Program-made: the position numbers and the translations under genes
Shown: piece after piece, positions 1 to 5,907 of the stretch
Layout: the number at the start of each line of letters is the position of its first letter
How positions within the stretch are numbered: position 1 is the first letter of the stretch
NCBI RefSeq assembly: GCF_943913695.1
Contig: NZ_CALTZE010000170.1
Location: 1 to 6,248, forward strand
DNA: 6,248 nt
Source: an uncultured Marmoricola sp.
Lineage (GTDB): Bacteria; Actinomycetota; Actinomycetes; Propionibacteriales; Nocardioidaceae
Direction: 5' to 3'
The notes under the pieces: model-generated
Told to the model about the DNA's origin: nothing
The model's input: only the letters and a program-made list of their open reading frames with translations
The model's database searches: none

Positions 1-1
1 T

Positions 2-23
2 CACGAAGGGTGCGCCCTTCGTG
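2..23 (-). terminator. 9-bp hairpin downstream of the ATP-grasp gene
   Basis: CACGAAGGG (2-10) and CCCTTCGTG (15-23) form a perfect 9-bp stem around a 4-base loop. The hairpin lies about 58 bp past the stop of the leftward ATP-grasp gene, so it could end that transcript. There is no T-tract on either side, which is common for actinobacterial terminators but weakens the call. It could equally serve a rightward-running gene to the left of the window, or be part of a dispersed intergenic repeat. Confidence 0.45.
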
Positions 24-58
24 GCTCGCTTGGCTCGCACCTCAGGGAGCGGTGGGCT
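23..58. repeat. repeat-like intergenic segment next to hairpin
   Basis: GGCTCGC occurs twice in direct orientation (23-29 and 32-38), followed by CACCTCAGGGAGCGGTGGG. Read on the minus strand, this resembles the CCCTGAGGTGCGAGC-type intergenic repeats I associate with actinobacterial genomes. That link is from memory and only one copy is visible here, so copy number is unproven. Confidence 0.25.
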
Positions 59-81
59 CGGACACCTCGATCACCCGGGCG

Positions 82-957
82 CTACCGCAGCCGGGCGAGG
101 ACGACGTCGGCGAGCCGGTCGGGGGAGCCAGGGGCGGTGTCGAGGAATAGCGAAGGCTCGGCGAGCTCGACCTCGAGCACCAGCGGGCCGTCGGGGGTGG
201 GGAGCAGGTCGACCCGGGCGTACGTCGTGGGGCCGAGGCCGGCGACGACCTCCATCGCCTGCGCGGCGACGCGGAGCTCCTCGGGCGAGGGGTCGCGGGG
301 CGTGATCTCCTCGGCGGCGAAGAGGTCCTGCACGAGGCCGGCTCCGCGCTCGAGCAGCGGCCCCTTGCGGATGGCGTGGGAGACCTCGCCGCCCAGCAGC
401 ACCACCGCGGTCTCGCCCGCGGTGTCGACCTCGGCGAGGTAGGGCTGCACCAGCACGCTGCGCCCGTCGGCCAGCAGCGACCGGGCGTGCGCCAGGGAGG
501 CTTCCGACTCGTCCTCCCCCAGCCGCAGTGTCGAGCGCGAGCCGGCGGAGACGGCCGGCTTCACGACGTGCTCCGCATCGAGGTAGGGGTGCGACGGGTC
601 CTCACCGGGCTCGACGAACACCGACGGCACGACCGGTACGCCGGCCTCGGCCAGCGCGGCGAGGTAGTGCTTGTCGGTGCTCCACCGCAGGTGCGCCAGC
701 GAGTTCTCCAGCCGCGTCACGCCGTCGACGTACGCCGCCCACGCGAGGAACTCCCCCACGCGCTCGGCGTAGTCCCACGTCGAGCGCACCACCACCAGGT
801 CGTATGCCGCCCAGTCCTGCGACGCGTCGTCCCAGACCGCCGGGACGGCGTCGACGCCGCGCTGCCGCAGGGCGCGGAGCAGCAGCTGCCCCTCGTCGTC
901 GAGGTCGGGCACCTCGCCCGCCGTCGCCAGCGCCACCTGCCCCGTCGCATCCGTCAC
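82..957 (-). CDS. ATP-grasp domain ligase, substrate unknown
   Basis: A 291-residue protein that reads as one complete ATP-grasp unit. Enzymes of this superfamily join a carboxylate to an amine or similar nucleophile through an acyl-phosphate, using ATP and Mg2+. Visible in order: a Rossmann-like N-terminal part with VVRSTWDY (57-63 region), the ATP-binding lysine segment VVKPAVSAGSRST (131-143), VLVQPYL (168-174), GETAVVLL (181-188), SHAIRKGP (193-200), YARVDLLP (246-253), and the metal-binding strand LEVELAEPSLFL (261-272). At the usual E-x-N metal pair it shows E262-x-E264. The pattern is closest, from memory, to the RimK/DcsG-like group, which includes the cycloserine-ring ligase DcsG; nothing here supports cycloserine synthesis. 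The start is GTG at 957. An ATG at 950 is out of frame. There is no ribosome binding site, but a TAGGGT box sits 7 bases upstream, which fits leaderless translation. The stop is TAG. The gene appears monocistronic and diverges from the membrane-protein unit. Confidence 0.88.
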   Translation of the reverse strand: MTDATGQVALATAGEVPDLDDEGQLLLRALRQRGVDAVPAVWDDASQDWAAYDLVVVRSTWDYAERVGEFLAWAAYVDGVTRLENSLAHLRWSTDKHYLAALAEAGVPVVPSVFVEPGEDPSHPYLDAEHVVKPAVSAGSRSTLRLGEDESEASLAHARSLLADGRSVLVQPYLAEVDTAGETAVVLLGGEVSHAIRKGPLLERGAGLVQDLFAAEEITPRDPSPEELRVAAQAMEVVAGLGPTTYARVDLLPTPDGPLVLEVELAEPSLFLDTAPGSPDRLADVVLARLR

Positions 958-964
958 GGGTCAC

Positions 965-970
965 ACCCTA
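965..970 (-). promoter_or_regulatory. leaderless-type -10 box for ATP-grasp gene
   Basis: On the minus strand TAGGGT matches the actinobacterial TANNNT -10 pattern. It is separated by exactly 7 bases from the GTG start at 957, so transcription would begin at or next to the start codon. No Shine-Dalgarno sequence lies in between. No convincing -35 element is visible. Confidence 0.55.
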
Positions 971-1006
971 GGAGCCGCGGCAGTGGTGCGCCGACGCGGA
1001 TTCGCC

Positions 1007-1012
1007 TACCTT
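1007..1012 (+). promoter_or_regulatory. possible -10 box for rightward unit
   Basis: TACCTT fits TANNNT and would start a transcript near 1019, giving a leader of about 22 bases before the ATG at 1041. The -35 position (about 984-989) reads TGGTGC, a poor match, so this is a weak prediction. It lies in an 83-bp divergent promoter region shared with the ATP-grasp gene. Confidence 0.25.
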
Positions 1013-1030
1013 CGCGGTGGCAGCCGGGGG

Positions 1031-1036
1031 AAGGAG
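1031..1036 (+). promoter_or_regulatory. ribosome binding site of leader ORF
   Basis: AAGGAG, preceded by a G-run, stands 4 bases before the ATG at 1041. This is the best Shine-Dalgarno match noticed in the window. It favours translation starting at 1041, rather than at the upstream GTG 983 of the membrane-protein frame, which has no ribosome binding site. Confidence 0.5.
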
Positions 1037-1040
1037 CACG

Positions 1041-1109
1041 ATGCGGGGACGTCACACCGAGGTGCTCGACCCGAGCCTGCGCACGGCCGCTCGTGCGGAG
1101 GCCGCGTGA
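1041..1109 (+). CDS. putative 22-residue leader peptide ORF
   Basis: An ATG with a strong AAGGAG site opens a 22-codon frame beginning MRGRHT and ending AEAA. Its TGA stop (1107-1109) overlaps the GTG start (1106-1108) of the membrane-protein gene as GTGA, the classic arrangement for translational coupling or stop-start re-initiation. The peptide is rich in Arg and Ala, has no hydrophobic segment and no run of one amino acid that would suggest attenuation. It matches nothing I recognise. Alternatives: a sequencing or natural frameshift that split a longer N-terminus of the downstream protein, or a chance ORF. The ribosome binding site plus the exact 4-base overlap make it better than chance, but it is unproven. 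Confidence 0.42.
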   Translation: MRGRHTEVLDPSLRTAARAEAA

Positions 1110-1489
1110 AGGCCGTCGGGTGCATCGCCGTCGTGGCGATCGTCGCCGTCGGCGGTTTCGTCGCACTGATCCTGTGGAGCCTGGGCAACAGCGAGGACCA
1201 GAGCGCGCTCACCGAGCAGGTCGAGGCCACCGTGGTCGGCGAGCCACGCAGGGTCGGCCAGAGGCCGAACCGGTCGTGGCGCTTGGACGTCGCCTACCGC
1301 ACCGGCGGGCAGTGGTACGGCGTCGAGAGCGCGCTCGGCGACGACGAGTGGAAGCCGGGCAGACCGGTCTTCGTCTGCGTCGACCCGGCGGACCCGACCC
1401 AGCACGTGCTCACCACGGGTGCCGAGTGCGGTCAGGAGCAGATCCGGTCCGGCTCGATCGACGAGGCCACGCCCCGCCCCGCTCCCTGA
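1106..1489 (+). CDS. small one-pass membrane protein, DUF3592-like
   Basis: A 127-residue protein starting at GTG 1106. GGAGG (1097-1101) lies 4 bases upstream, inside the end of the leader ORF. Residues 3-24 form one hydrophobic, Ala/Val-rich transmembrane segment directly at the N-terminus, so residues 30-127 are probably outside the cytoplasmic membrane. The remainder looks like a small beta domain: VEATVVGEPRRV (39-50), WRLDVAYRTGGQWYGVES (58-75), and a WKPGRPVFVCVDPADP stretch (82-97). The TM-plus-beta layout with a final G-x-x-V-x-V-x-x-DPxxP motif recalls DUF3592 proteins. That is a resemblance, not a firm assignment, and the function is unknown. Cys91 and Cys108 could pair as a disulfide. 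Cys6 is not a convincing lipobox cysteine. The same frame is open back to GTG 983, but that start lacks a ribosome binding site and would put 41 polar residues before the membrane segment. Its stop is 15 bp from the topA stop. Confidence 0.7.
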   Translation: MKAVGCIAVVAIVAVGGFVALILWSLGNSEDQSALTEQVEATVVGEPRRVGQRPNRSWRLDVAYRTGGQWYGVESALGDDEWKPGRPVFVCVDPADPTQHVLTTGAECGQEQIRSGSIDEATPRPAP

Positions 1490-1509
1490 CGTCGACGAGG
1501 ACTGTCAGG
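1485..1509. other. inverted repeat spanning two convergent stop codons
   Basis: CCTGAC (1485-1490) and GTCAGG (1504-1509) are 6-bp inverted arms around 13 bases. The TGA stop of the membrane-protein gene lies in the left arm and the TGA stop of topA in the right arm. It could be a weak bidirectional transcription end, but the stem is short and there is no T-tract. No better terminator for either gene is visible. Confidence 0.25.
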
Positions 1510-4213
1510 ACTTCTTGGTCGCCGTCTTCTTGGCCGCCGTCTTCTTGGCGGTCGTCTTCTTGGCGCCCGACTTCTTGGCCGTGCTCTTCTTCGCGGTCGT
1601 CTTCTTCGCGCCTCGCTTCGCCGCCTTCTTCGCCGGCCCCTTCGCGCGCCGCTCGGCGAGCAGCTCCGCGGCGCGCTCGATCGTGATCGCCTCGACGGAG
1701 TCGTCCTTGCGCAGGGTGGCGTTGTACTCCCCGTCGGTGACGTACTCGCCGAAGCGGCCCGCCTTGACCACGACCGGCTGCCCGGAGACCGGGTCGTTGC
1801 CGAGCTCCTTGAGCGGCGGCGCGGCGGCGGCCCGCCCGCGCTGCTTGGGCTGGGCGTAGATCGCCAGCGCCTGCTCCAGGGTCAGGTCGAAGAGCTGCTG
1901 CTCGGTCTCCAGCGACCGGGAGTCGGTGCCCTTCTTCAGGTAGGGGCCGTAGCGACCGTTCTGCGCCGTGATCTCCTCGCCGTCCTCGGCGACCCCCACG
2001 ACCCGCGGCAGCGAGAGCAGCTTCACGGCCTGCTCGAGCGTGATCGTGTCGAGCGACATGTCCTTGAAGAGCGAGGAGGTGCGCGGCTTGGCCTTCTTGG
2101 GCGCGTCCTCGGGCAGCAGCTCGGTGACGTAGGGGCCGTAGCGGCCATTCTTGGCCACCACCTGCAGCCCGGTCTCCGGGTGCTCGCCGAGCCGGGTCTC
2201 CTCCCCGGCCGGGTTGGCCAGCAGCTCCCTCGCCCTGGCGGCGGTGAGCTCGTCGGGGGGCAGGTCCTCGGGCACGTTGGCCCGCTTGGCGAAGGCGGTG
2301 CCGTCGTCGTCGGGCCCCTCGACGTACGGCCCGTAGCGCCCGACCCGCAGGTGGATCGTGTCCTCGGCTCCGGGCACGGGGAAGGTCGCGAGCTCCTTGG
2401 CGTCGATGTCGCCGAGCTCGTTGACGAGCTTCTGCAGCCCCTCGACCTCGCCGGCGCCGAAGTAGAACTGTGCGAGCTCGGTGTTGCGGTCCTTGCGGCC
2501 GCCCGCGATCTCGTCGAGCACGTCCTCCAGGGCCGCGGTGAACTCATAGCTCACCAGGCGGCTGAAGTGCTCCTCCAGCAGGCGTACGACGGAGAAGGCC
2601 AGCCACGAGGGCACCAGCGCGGTGCCCTTCTTGTAGACGTAGCCGCGGTTGAGGATGGTGCCGATGATCGAGGCGTACGTCGACGGCCGGCCGATCTCGC
2701 GCTTCTCCAGCTCGGCGACCAGCGTCGCCTCGGTGTAGCGCGCCGGCGGCTTGGTCTGGTGGCCCTCGGCCGCGAGCCGGGCGGCGTTGACCGGGTCGCC
2801 CTGCTCGAGGTTGGGCAGCCGGGTCTCGGCGTCGTCGGCGCGACCGCCGTCGTCGCTGCCCTCGACGTAGGCCTTGAGGAAGCCGTGGAAGGTGATCGTG
2901 CGCCCGGACGCCGCGAAGACGACGTCGCGCCCGTCGGCGGCGGCCCCGCCGAGCCGCACGCTGACCGACTGGCCCTGGGCGTCGCGCATCTGCGAGGCGA
3001 TGGTGCGCATCCAGATCAGCTCGTAGAGCCGGAACTCATCACCGGTCAGCCCGCTCTGCGCGGGGGTGCGGAAGCGGTCGCCGGCGGGCCGGATCGCCTC
3101 GTGCGCCTCCTGGGCGTTCTTGACCTTGGAGGTGTAGGTGCGGGGGGCGTCGGGGAGGTACTCCGCGCCGTAGAGGTCGCGGGCCTGGTTGCGCGCCGCC
3201 GTCACGGCCGTCTCCGAGAGCGTCGTGGAGTCGGTGCGCATGTAGGTGATGTGGCCGTTCTCGTAGAGCCGCTGCGCGATCGACATCGTGCGGGAGGCGC
3301 CGTACCCCAGCTTGCGGCTGGCCTCCTGCTGCAGGGTGGTCGTGCGGAAGGGCGCATAGGGCTTGCGGGTGTAGGGCTTGGCCTCCACCGAGCGCACCTC
3401 GAAGGTCGTCTCGCGCAGCCCCTCGACCAGGCTCTCGGCACCGTTGCGGTCGAGGTGGAGGCGCTCGCCGCGGGCCTTGAGCTCGCCGCGGTCGTCGAAG
3501 TCGCTGCCCCGGGCGACACGGACGTCGTCGATCGCGTGCAGCCGAGCCGGGAACATCCGCTGCTCGTGCTTCTCGCCGGCGTCGAAGGTGCCCTCGAGGT
3601 CCCAGTAGGACGCCACGCGGAAGGCGATGCGCTCGCGCTCCCGGTCGACCACCAGGCGCGTGGCCACCGACTGCACCCGGCCGGCGGACAGGCCCGACAT
3701 CACCTTGCGCCACAGCACCGGCGAGACCTCGTAGCCGTAGAGCCGGTCGAGGATGCGGCGGGCCTCCTGCGCCTCCACCAGGTCCATGTCGATCTCGCGG
3801 GGGCTCTGCACGGCGGCGTTGATCGCCTGCGGGGTGATCTCGTGGAAGACCATGCGGCGCACCGGCACCTTGGGCTTGAGCTCGTCGAGCAGGTGCCAGG
3901 CGATCGCCTCGCCCTCGCGGTCCTCGTCGGTGGCGAGGAAGAGCTCGTCGGCGTCCTTGAGCAGGCCCTTGAGCTTGGTCATGTGCGACTTCTTGTCGCG
4001 GCTGACGACGTAGACCGGCTCGAAGCCGTGGTCGACGTCGACGCCCAGCCGTGCCCACGGCTCGCCCTTGAGCTTGGCGGGGATGTCGGCCGCGCTCTGC
4101 GGGAGGTCGCGGATGTGTCCGATGGACGACTCCACGACGTAGCCCCGGCCGAGGTAGCCCTCGATGGTGCGGGCCTTGGCCGGTGACTCGACGATGACGA
4201 GCTTGTGTGCCAC
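1505..4213 (-). CDS. topA: DNA topoisomerase I (type IA)
   Basis: This 902-residue enzyme relaxes negatively supercoiled DNA by cutting one strand through a 5'-phosphotyrosine link. The Toprim domain opens with KLVIVESPAK (4-13, Glu9) and has the metal-binding DEDREGE (96-102; Asp96, Asp98, Glu100). SGLSAGRVQSVATRL follows at 173-187. The catalytic motif HITYMRTDS (321-329) has Tyr324 as nucleophile. AQEAHEAIRP (367-376) and EIGRPSTYA (near 505) are further family hallmarks. The C-terminal part has four GR(Y/F)G-x-Y repeats near residues 625, 690, 755 and 820. It has no Cys4 zinc fingers, as is usual in actinobacteria. It ends in a lysine-rich tail (859-902), which in actinobacterial TopA is known to aid DNA binding and processivity. 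The frame is open to 4378, but codons between 4213 and 4250 have mostly A/T third positions, so the start is taken as GTG 4213 (MAHKLVIVES), despite no clear ribosome binding site. Confidence 0.98.
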   Translation of the reverse strand: MAHKLVIVESPAKARTIEGYLGRGYVVESSIGHIRDLPQSAADIPAKLKGEPWARLGVDVDHGFEPVYVVSRDKKSHMTKLKGLLKDADELFLATDEDREGEAIAWHLLDELKPKVPVRRMVFHEITPQAINAAVQSPREIDMDLVEAQEARRILDRLYGYEVSPVLWRKVMSGLSAGRVQSVATRLVVDRERERIAFRVASYWDLEGTFDAGEKHEQRMFPARLHAIDDVRVARGSDFDDRGELKARGERLHLDRNGAESLVEGLRETTFEVRSVEAKPYTRKPYAPFRTTTLQQEASRKLGYGASRTMSIAQRLYENGHITYMRTDSTTLSETAVTAARNQARDLYGAEYLPDAPRTYTSKVKNAQEAHEAIRPAGDRFRTPAQSGLTGDEFRLYELIWMRTIASQMRDAQGQSVSVRLGGAAADGRDVVFAASGRTITFHGFLKAYVEGSDDGGRADDAETRLPNLEQGDPVNAARLAAEGHQTKPPARYTEATLVAELEKREIGRPSTYASIIGTILNRGYVYKKGTALVPSWLAFSVVRLLEEHFSRLVSYEFTAALEDVLDEIAGGRKDRNTELAQFYFGAGEVEGLQKLVNELGDIDAKELATFPVPGAEDTIHLRVGRYGPYVEGPDDDGTAFAKRANVPEDLPPDELTAARARELLANPAGEETRLGEHPETGLQVVAKNGRYGPYVTELLPEDAPKKAKPRTSSLFKDMSLDTITLEQAVKLLSLPRVVGVAEDGEEITAQNGRYGPYLKKGTDSRSLETEQQLFDLTLEQALAIYAQPKQRGRAAAAPPLKELGNDPVSGQPVVVKAGRFGEYVTDGEYNATLRKDDSVEAITIERAAELLAERRAKGPAKKAAKRGAKKTTAKKSTAKKSGAKKTTAKKTAAKKTATKKS
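1508..1639 (-). repeat. topA: 15-bp-period coding repeat, TopA lysine tail
   Basis: The last 44 codons of topA repeat a 5-residue unit of the form AKK(T/S)x, so the DNA shows a degenerate 15-bp period (CTTCTTGG-type blocks on the plus strand). The encoded tail is basic and presumably disordered. Tandem structure of this kind often varies in unit number between strains. Confidence 0.85.
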
Positions 4214-4256
4214 TGCTGGGTGTCTGCCTGGTCCTGTGGGAGGTGGATGCGGCGTC

Positions 4257-4262
4257 ACGGTA
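4257..4262 (-). promoter_or_regulatory. probable -10 box of topA
   Basis: TACCGT on the minus strand fits TANNNT and is the only such hexamer noticed in the 49 bp before the chosen topA start. It predicts a transcript start near 4250 and a leader of roughly 37 bases. It sits in the 10-mer CGCTACCGTG, which is also found at the methyltransferase promoter. No clear -35 box is seen. In Streptomyces the topA promoter responds to supercoiling, and the same may hold here, but the sequence alone does not show it. Confidence 0.45.
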
Positions 4263-4334
4263 GCGCCTGTCCGCAACGAGACGGTGCCAGACGTACGCCG
4301 CGGGGCGTGCGGCCGGGTCGTCGTACGCCCTCCT

Positions 4335-4357
4335 GGGGCGACGCCCCCTACGGGGGC
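4335..4357 (-). terminator. overlapping hairpins between methyltransferase and topA
   Basis: Two small stems share the same C-run. GGGGCG (4335-4340) pairs with CGCCCC (4342-4347) as a near-continuous palindrome. GCCCCC (4343-4348) pairs with GGGGGC (4352-4357) around TAC. They cannot form together. Lying about 50 bp past the methyltransferase stop, the second stem could act as a weak terminator, or the pair as a switch. Stems are only about 6 bp, with no T-tract. Confidence 0.35.
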
Positions 4358-4384
4358 CGGCGCCGAGTCAGAGGACACCGAGGC

Positions 4385-4406
4385 GGTCTAGTGCTGGTCT
4401 AGTGGC
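4385..4406. repeat. 11-bp tandem repeat after methyltransferase stop
   Basis: GGTCTAGTG occurs at 4385-4393 and again at 4396-4404, with a period of 11 bp. It abuts the TGA stop of the methyltransferase gene (4407-4409). Both copies contain CTAG, a tetranucleotide that is usually scarce in bacterial genomes. The spacing of about one helical turn would suit a duplicated protein-binding site, but no regulator can be named. Confidence 0.5.
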
Positions 4407-5894
4407 TCAGTCTCGGACGGGGAGGGTGAGGAAGCCCTCGGTGACCAGCTCGCGCACCGCGGGGAGGTGGGACGCGCGCAGGTCGGCGGCGTCGCGGCCG
4501 AGCAGCTGGGCCAGGGCGTCGAGCACCTGGCCGACCGTCAGCTCGCCGTCGAGCGCGCCGAAGAGCGCCGCCTCGACCGTGTCTGCCGCGCGGGCGCGCC
4601 GCAGCAGCCGCTGCTGCCGCAGCACGATCTCCTCGGGGTCCTCCGCACCGGGAGCGCCATAGGTCTCCTGGCGTACGTCGACCCGGGTCACCGGCCGCGC
4701 CGCCAGCAGCGCCGCGTCGTCGAGCCCCCGCAGGCCCGCGATGCGGTCGAGCAGCCCCGTGAGCTCCGCGGCGATCGGCTGCTCGACGTCGTAGGGCCAC
4801 TCCTCGAGCCGGTGGTCGCCCGCTCCGCCCGCACGCAGGGTGATCCAGCCGAAGCCGACCGCCTCGGCGCCCTGCTCCTCCAGCCAGGAGATCCAGGTGT
4901 CGTAGCGGCGGTGGTAGTCGGCGACCTCGACGCGCCCCGTCGCCGGGTGCTGGCCGGCGTCCTTGAGCCAGAGCTCGACGTAGCTCGGCAGGTCGACGAG
5001 CTCGCGCTGCACGACCCACGCGTCGCAACCGGGGTCGAGCCAGTCGCCCAGGCGCTCCTCCCACGGCTGGTCGCGCCGGACCATCCAGTTGGCCAGGACC
5101 TGGCCGGTGCCGCCCTCGGCGAGCACGCCGGGCAGGCCACGTACGACGTGCTCCACGACCTGGTCGCCGGGCAGGCCGGAGTCGCGGTAGACCAGCCGCT
5201 CGCCCGTGGCCGGGGAGATCACGAAGGGCGGGTTGGTGGTGACCAGGTCGAAGCGCTCCCCCGCGACCGGCTCGTAGAAGCTGCCGCGGCGTGGCTCGAT
5301 GCCCGCGACGTCGTTGAGCTCGGCGTTGAGCCGGGTCAGCCACAGCGCCCGCTCGTTGACGTCGGTCGCGACCACCTCCTCGGCGTGGGCGGCCAGGTGG
5401 AGCGCCTGCACGCCGCACCCGGTGCCGAGGTCGAGCGCGCGGCGTACGGGCGCCCGCGAGGTTAGCTGGGCCAGCGACGTGGCCGCGGAGGAGACGCCGA
5501 GCACGTGGTCGGCCCCCACGCGGGTGGGCTCACCGTCCAGGCCGGGTGTCAGGTCGCTGAGCAGCCACAGGTCGCGCTCGTCGGCGGCGTACGGGCGGCA
5601 GTCGAGCCGCGCCCGCACCTCGGCCACCGACTGCTCCAGCACCCCCGCCACCCCGAGCCGCTCGACCAGCCCCGGCAGCGCCGCCTCGGCGTGCGCGAGC
5701 GGCACCGGCGCCTGCAGCAGGAAGAGCCGGGTCAGCGTCTCCAGCGGCGTACCCCCGCTCGTGGCGCGCAGCCCCGGCACCGTCTCGTTGCGCCCCAGCG
5801 CCCGGTGCGCCTGCTCCCCCAGCAGCTCCACGACCCGGTCGTAGGTGAAGTCGGCGGCGACGAGCGCCTCGCGCAGCGGTCCGGTCCAGCTCAC
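4407..5894 (-). CDS. class I SAM-dependent methyltransferase with NPPF motif
   Basis: A 495-residue protein in three parts. Residues 1-110 form a mostly helical N-terminal region. Residues 125-360 form the Rossmann-fold methyltransferase core: SAM-binding motif I DLGTGCGVQALHLA (155-168), acidic motif II ATDVNERAL with Asp178, and catalytic motif IV NPPF (221-224). Residues 400-495 look like a winged-helix domain (ELTVGQVLDALAQLLG, then a helix and FLTL). The layout matches the actinobacterial family I know as DUF7059 / methyltransferase small domain / DUF7782. NPPF is typical of enzymes that methylate an amino group of adenine, guanine or glutamine (RsmC, TrmN6, HemK/PrmC), but the substrate here is unknown. 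The start is taken as GTG 5894 (MSWTGPL), because TACCGT stands 7 bases upstream as in leaderless genes. The ATG at 5933 would add 13 residues but lies upstream of that promoter and has no well-placed ribosome binding site. topA follows 193 bp downstream in the same direction. Confidence 0.93.
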   Translation of the reverse strand: MSWTGPLREALVAADFTYDRVVELLGEQAHRALGRNETVPGLRATSGGTPLETLTRLFLLQAPVPLAHAEAALPGLVERLGVAGVLEQSVAEVRARLDCRPYAADERDLWLLSDLTPGLDGEPTRVGADHVLGVSSAATSLAQLTSRAPVRRALDLGTGCGVQALHLAAHAEEVVATDVNERALWLTRLNAELNDVAGIEPRRGSFYEPVAGERFDLVTTNPPFVISPATGERLVYRDSGLPGDQVVEHVVRGLPGVLAEGGTGQVLANWMVRRDQPWEERLGDWLDPGCDAWVVQRELVDLPSYVELWLKDAGQHPATGRVEVADYHRRYDTWISWLEEQGAEAVGFGWITLRAGGAGDHRLEEWPYDVEQPIAAELTGLLDRIAGLRGLDDAALLAARPVTRVDVRQETYGAPGAEDPEEIVLRQQRLLRRARAADTVEAALFGALDGELTVGQVLDALAQLLGRDAADLRASHLPAVRELVTEGFLTLPVRD

Positions 5895-5901
5895 CCCGCG
5901 C

Positions 5902-5907
5902 ACGGTA
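5902..5907 (-). promoter_or_regulatory. leaderless-type -10 box for methyltransferase gene
   Basis: TACCGT on the minus strand is followed by exactly 7 bases and then GTG 5894. This is the same spacing as at the ATP-grasp gene. Transcription would begin at or next to the start codon. It is embedded in CGCTACCGTG, shared with the topA upstream region. No recognisable -35 box is seen. Confidence 0.55.

Noticed and set aside
983..1105. Longer form of the membrane protein from GTG 983
   Set aside because: There is no ribosome binding site at 983. The added 41 residues are polar and Arg/Gly-rich without motifs, and a better-supported GTG lies at 1106.
1106..1175. Lipoprotein signal with AVGC as lipobox
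   Set aside because: The cysteine is at residue 6 with no hydrophobic stretch before it. The hydrophobic segment follows it, which fits a transmembrane anchor instead.
376..1686. 436-residue plus-strand open frame
   Set aside because: It runs across the ATP-grasp gene in antisense, a promoter region, the membrane-protein gene out of frame and the end of topA. Its composition is Arg/Ser-rich shadow sequence.
2180..4186. 668-residue plus-strand open frame opposite topA
   Set aside because: It lies entirely antisense to topA. Long antisense frames are expected opposite high-GC genes, and it shows no family motif.
4214..4378. N-terminal extension of TopA by 55 residues
   Set aside because: The last dozen codons before GTG 4213 have mostly A/T third positions, unlike the gene body. 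The segment contains palindromes and a promoter box, and homologues typically begin near MAHKLVIVES.
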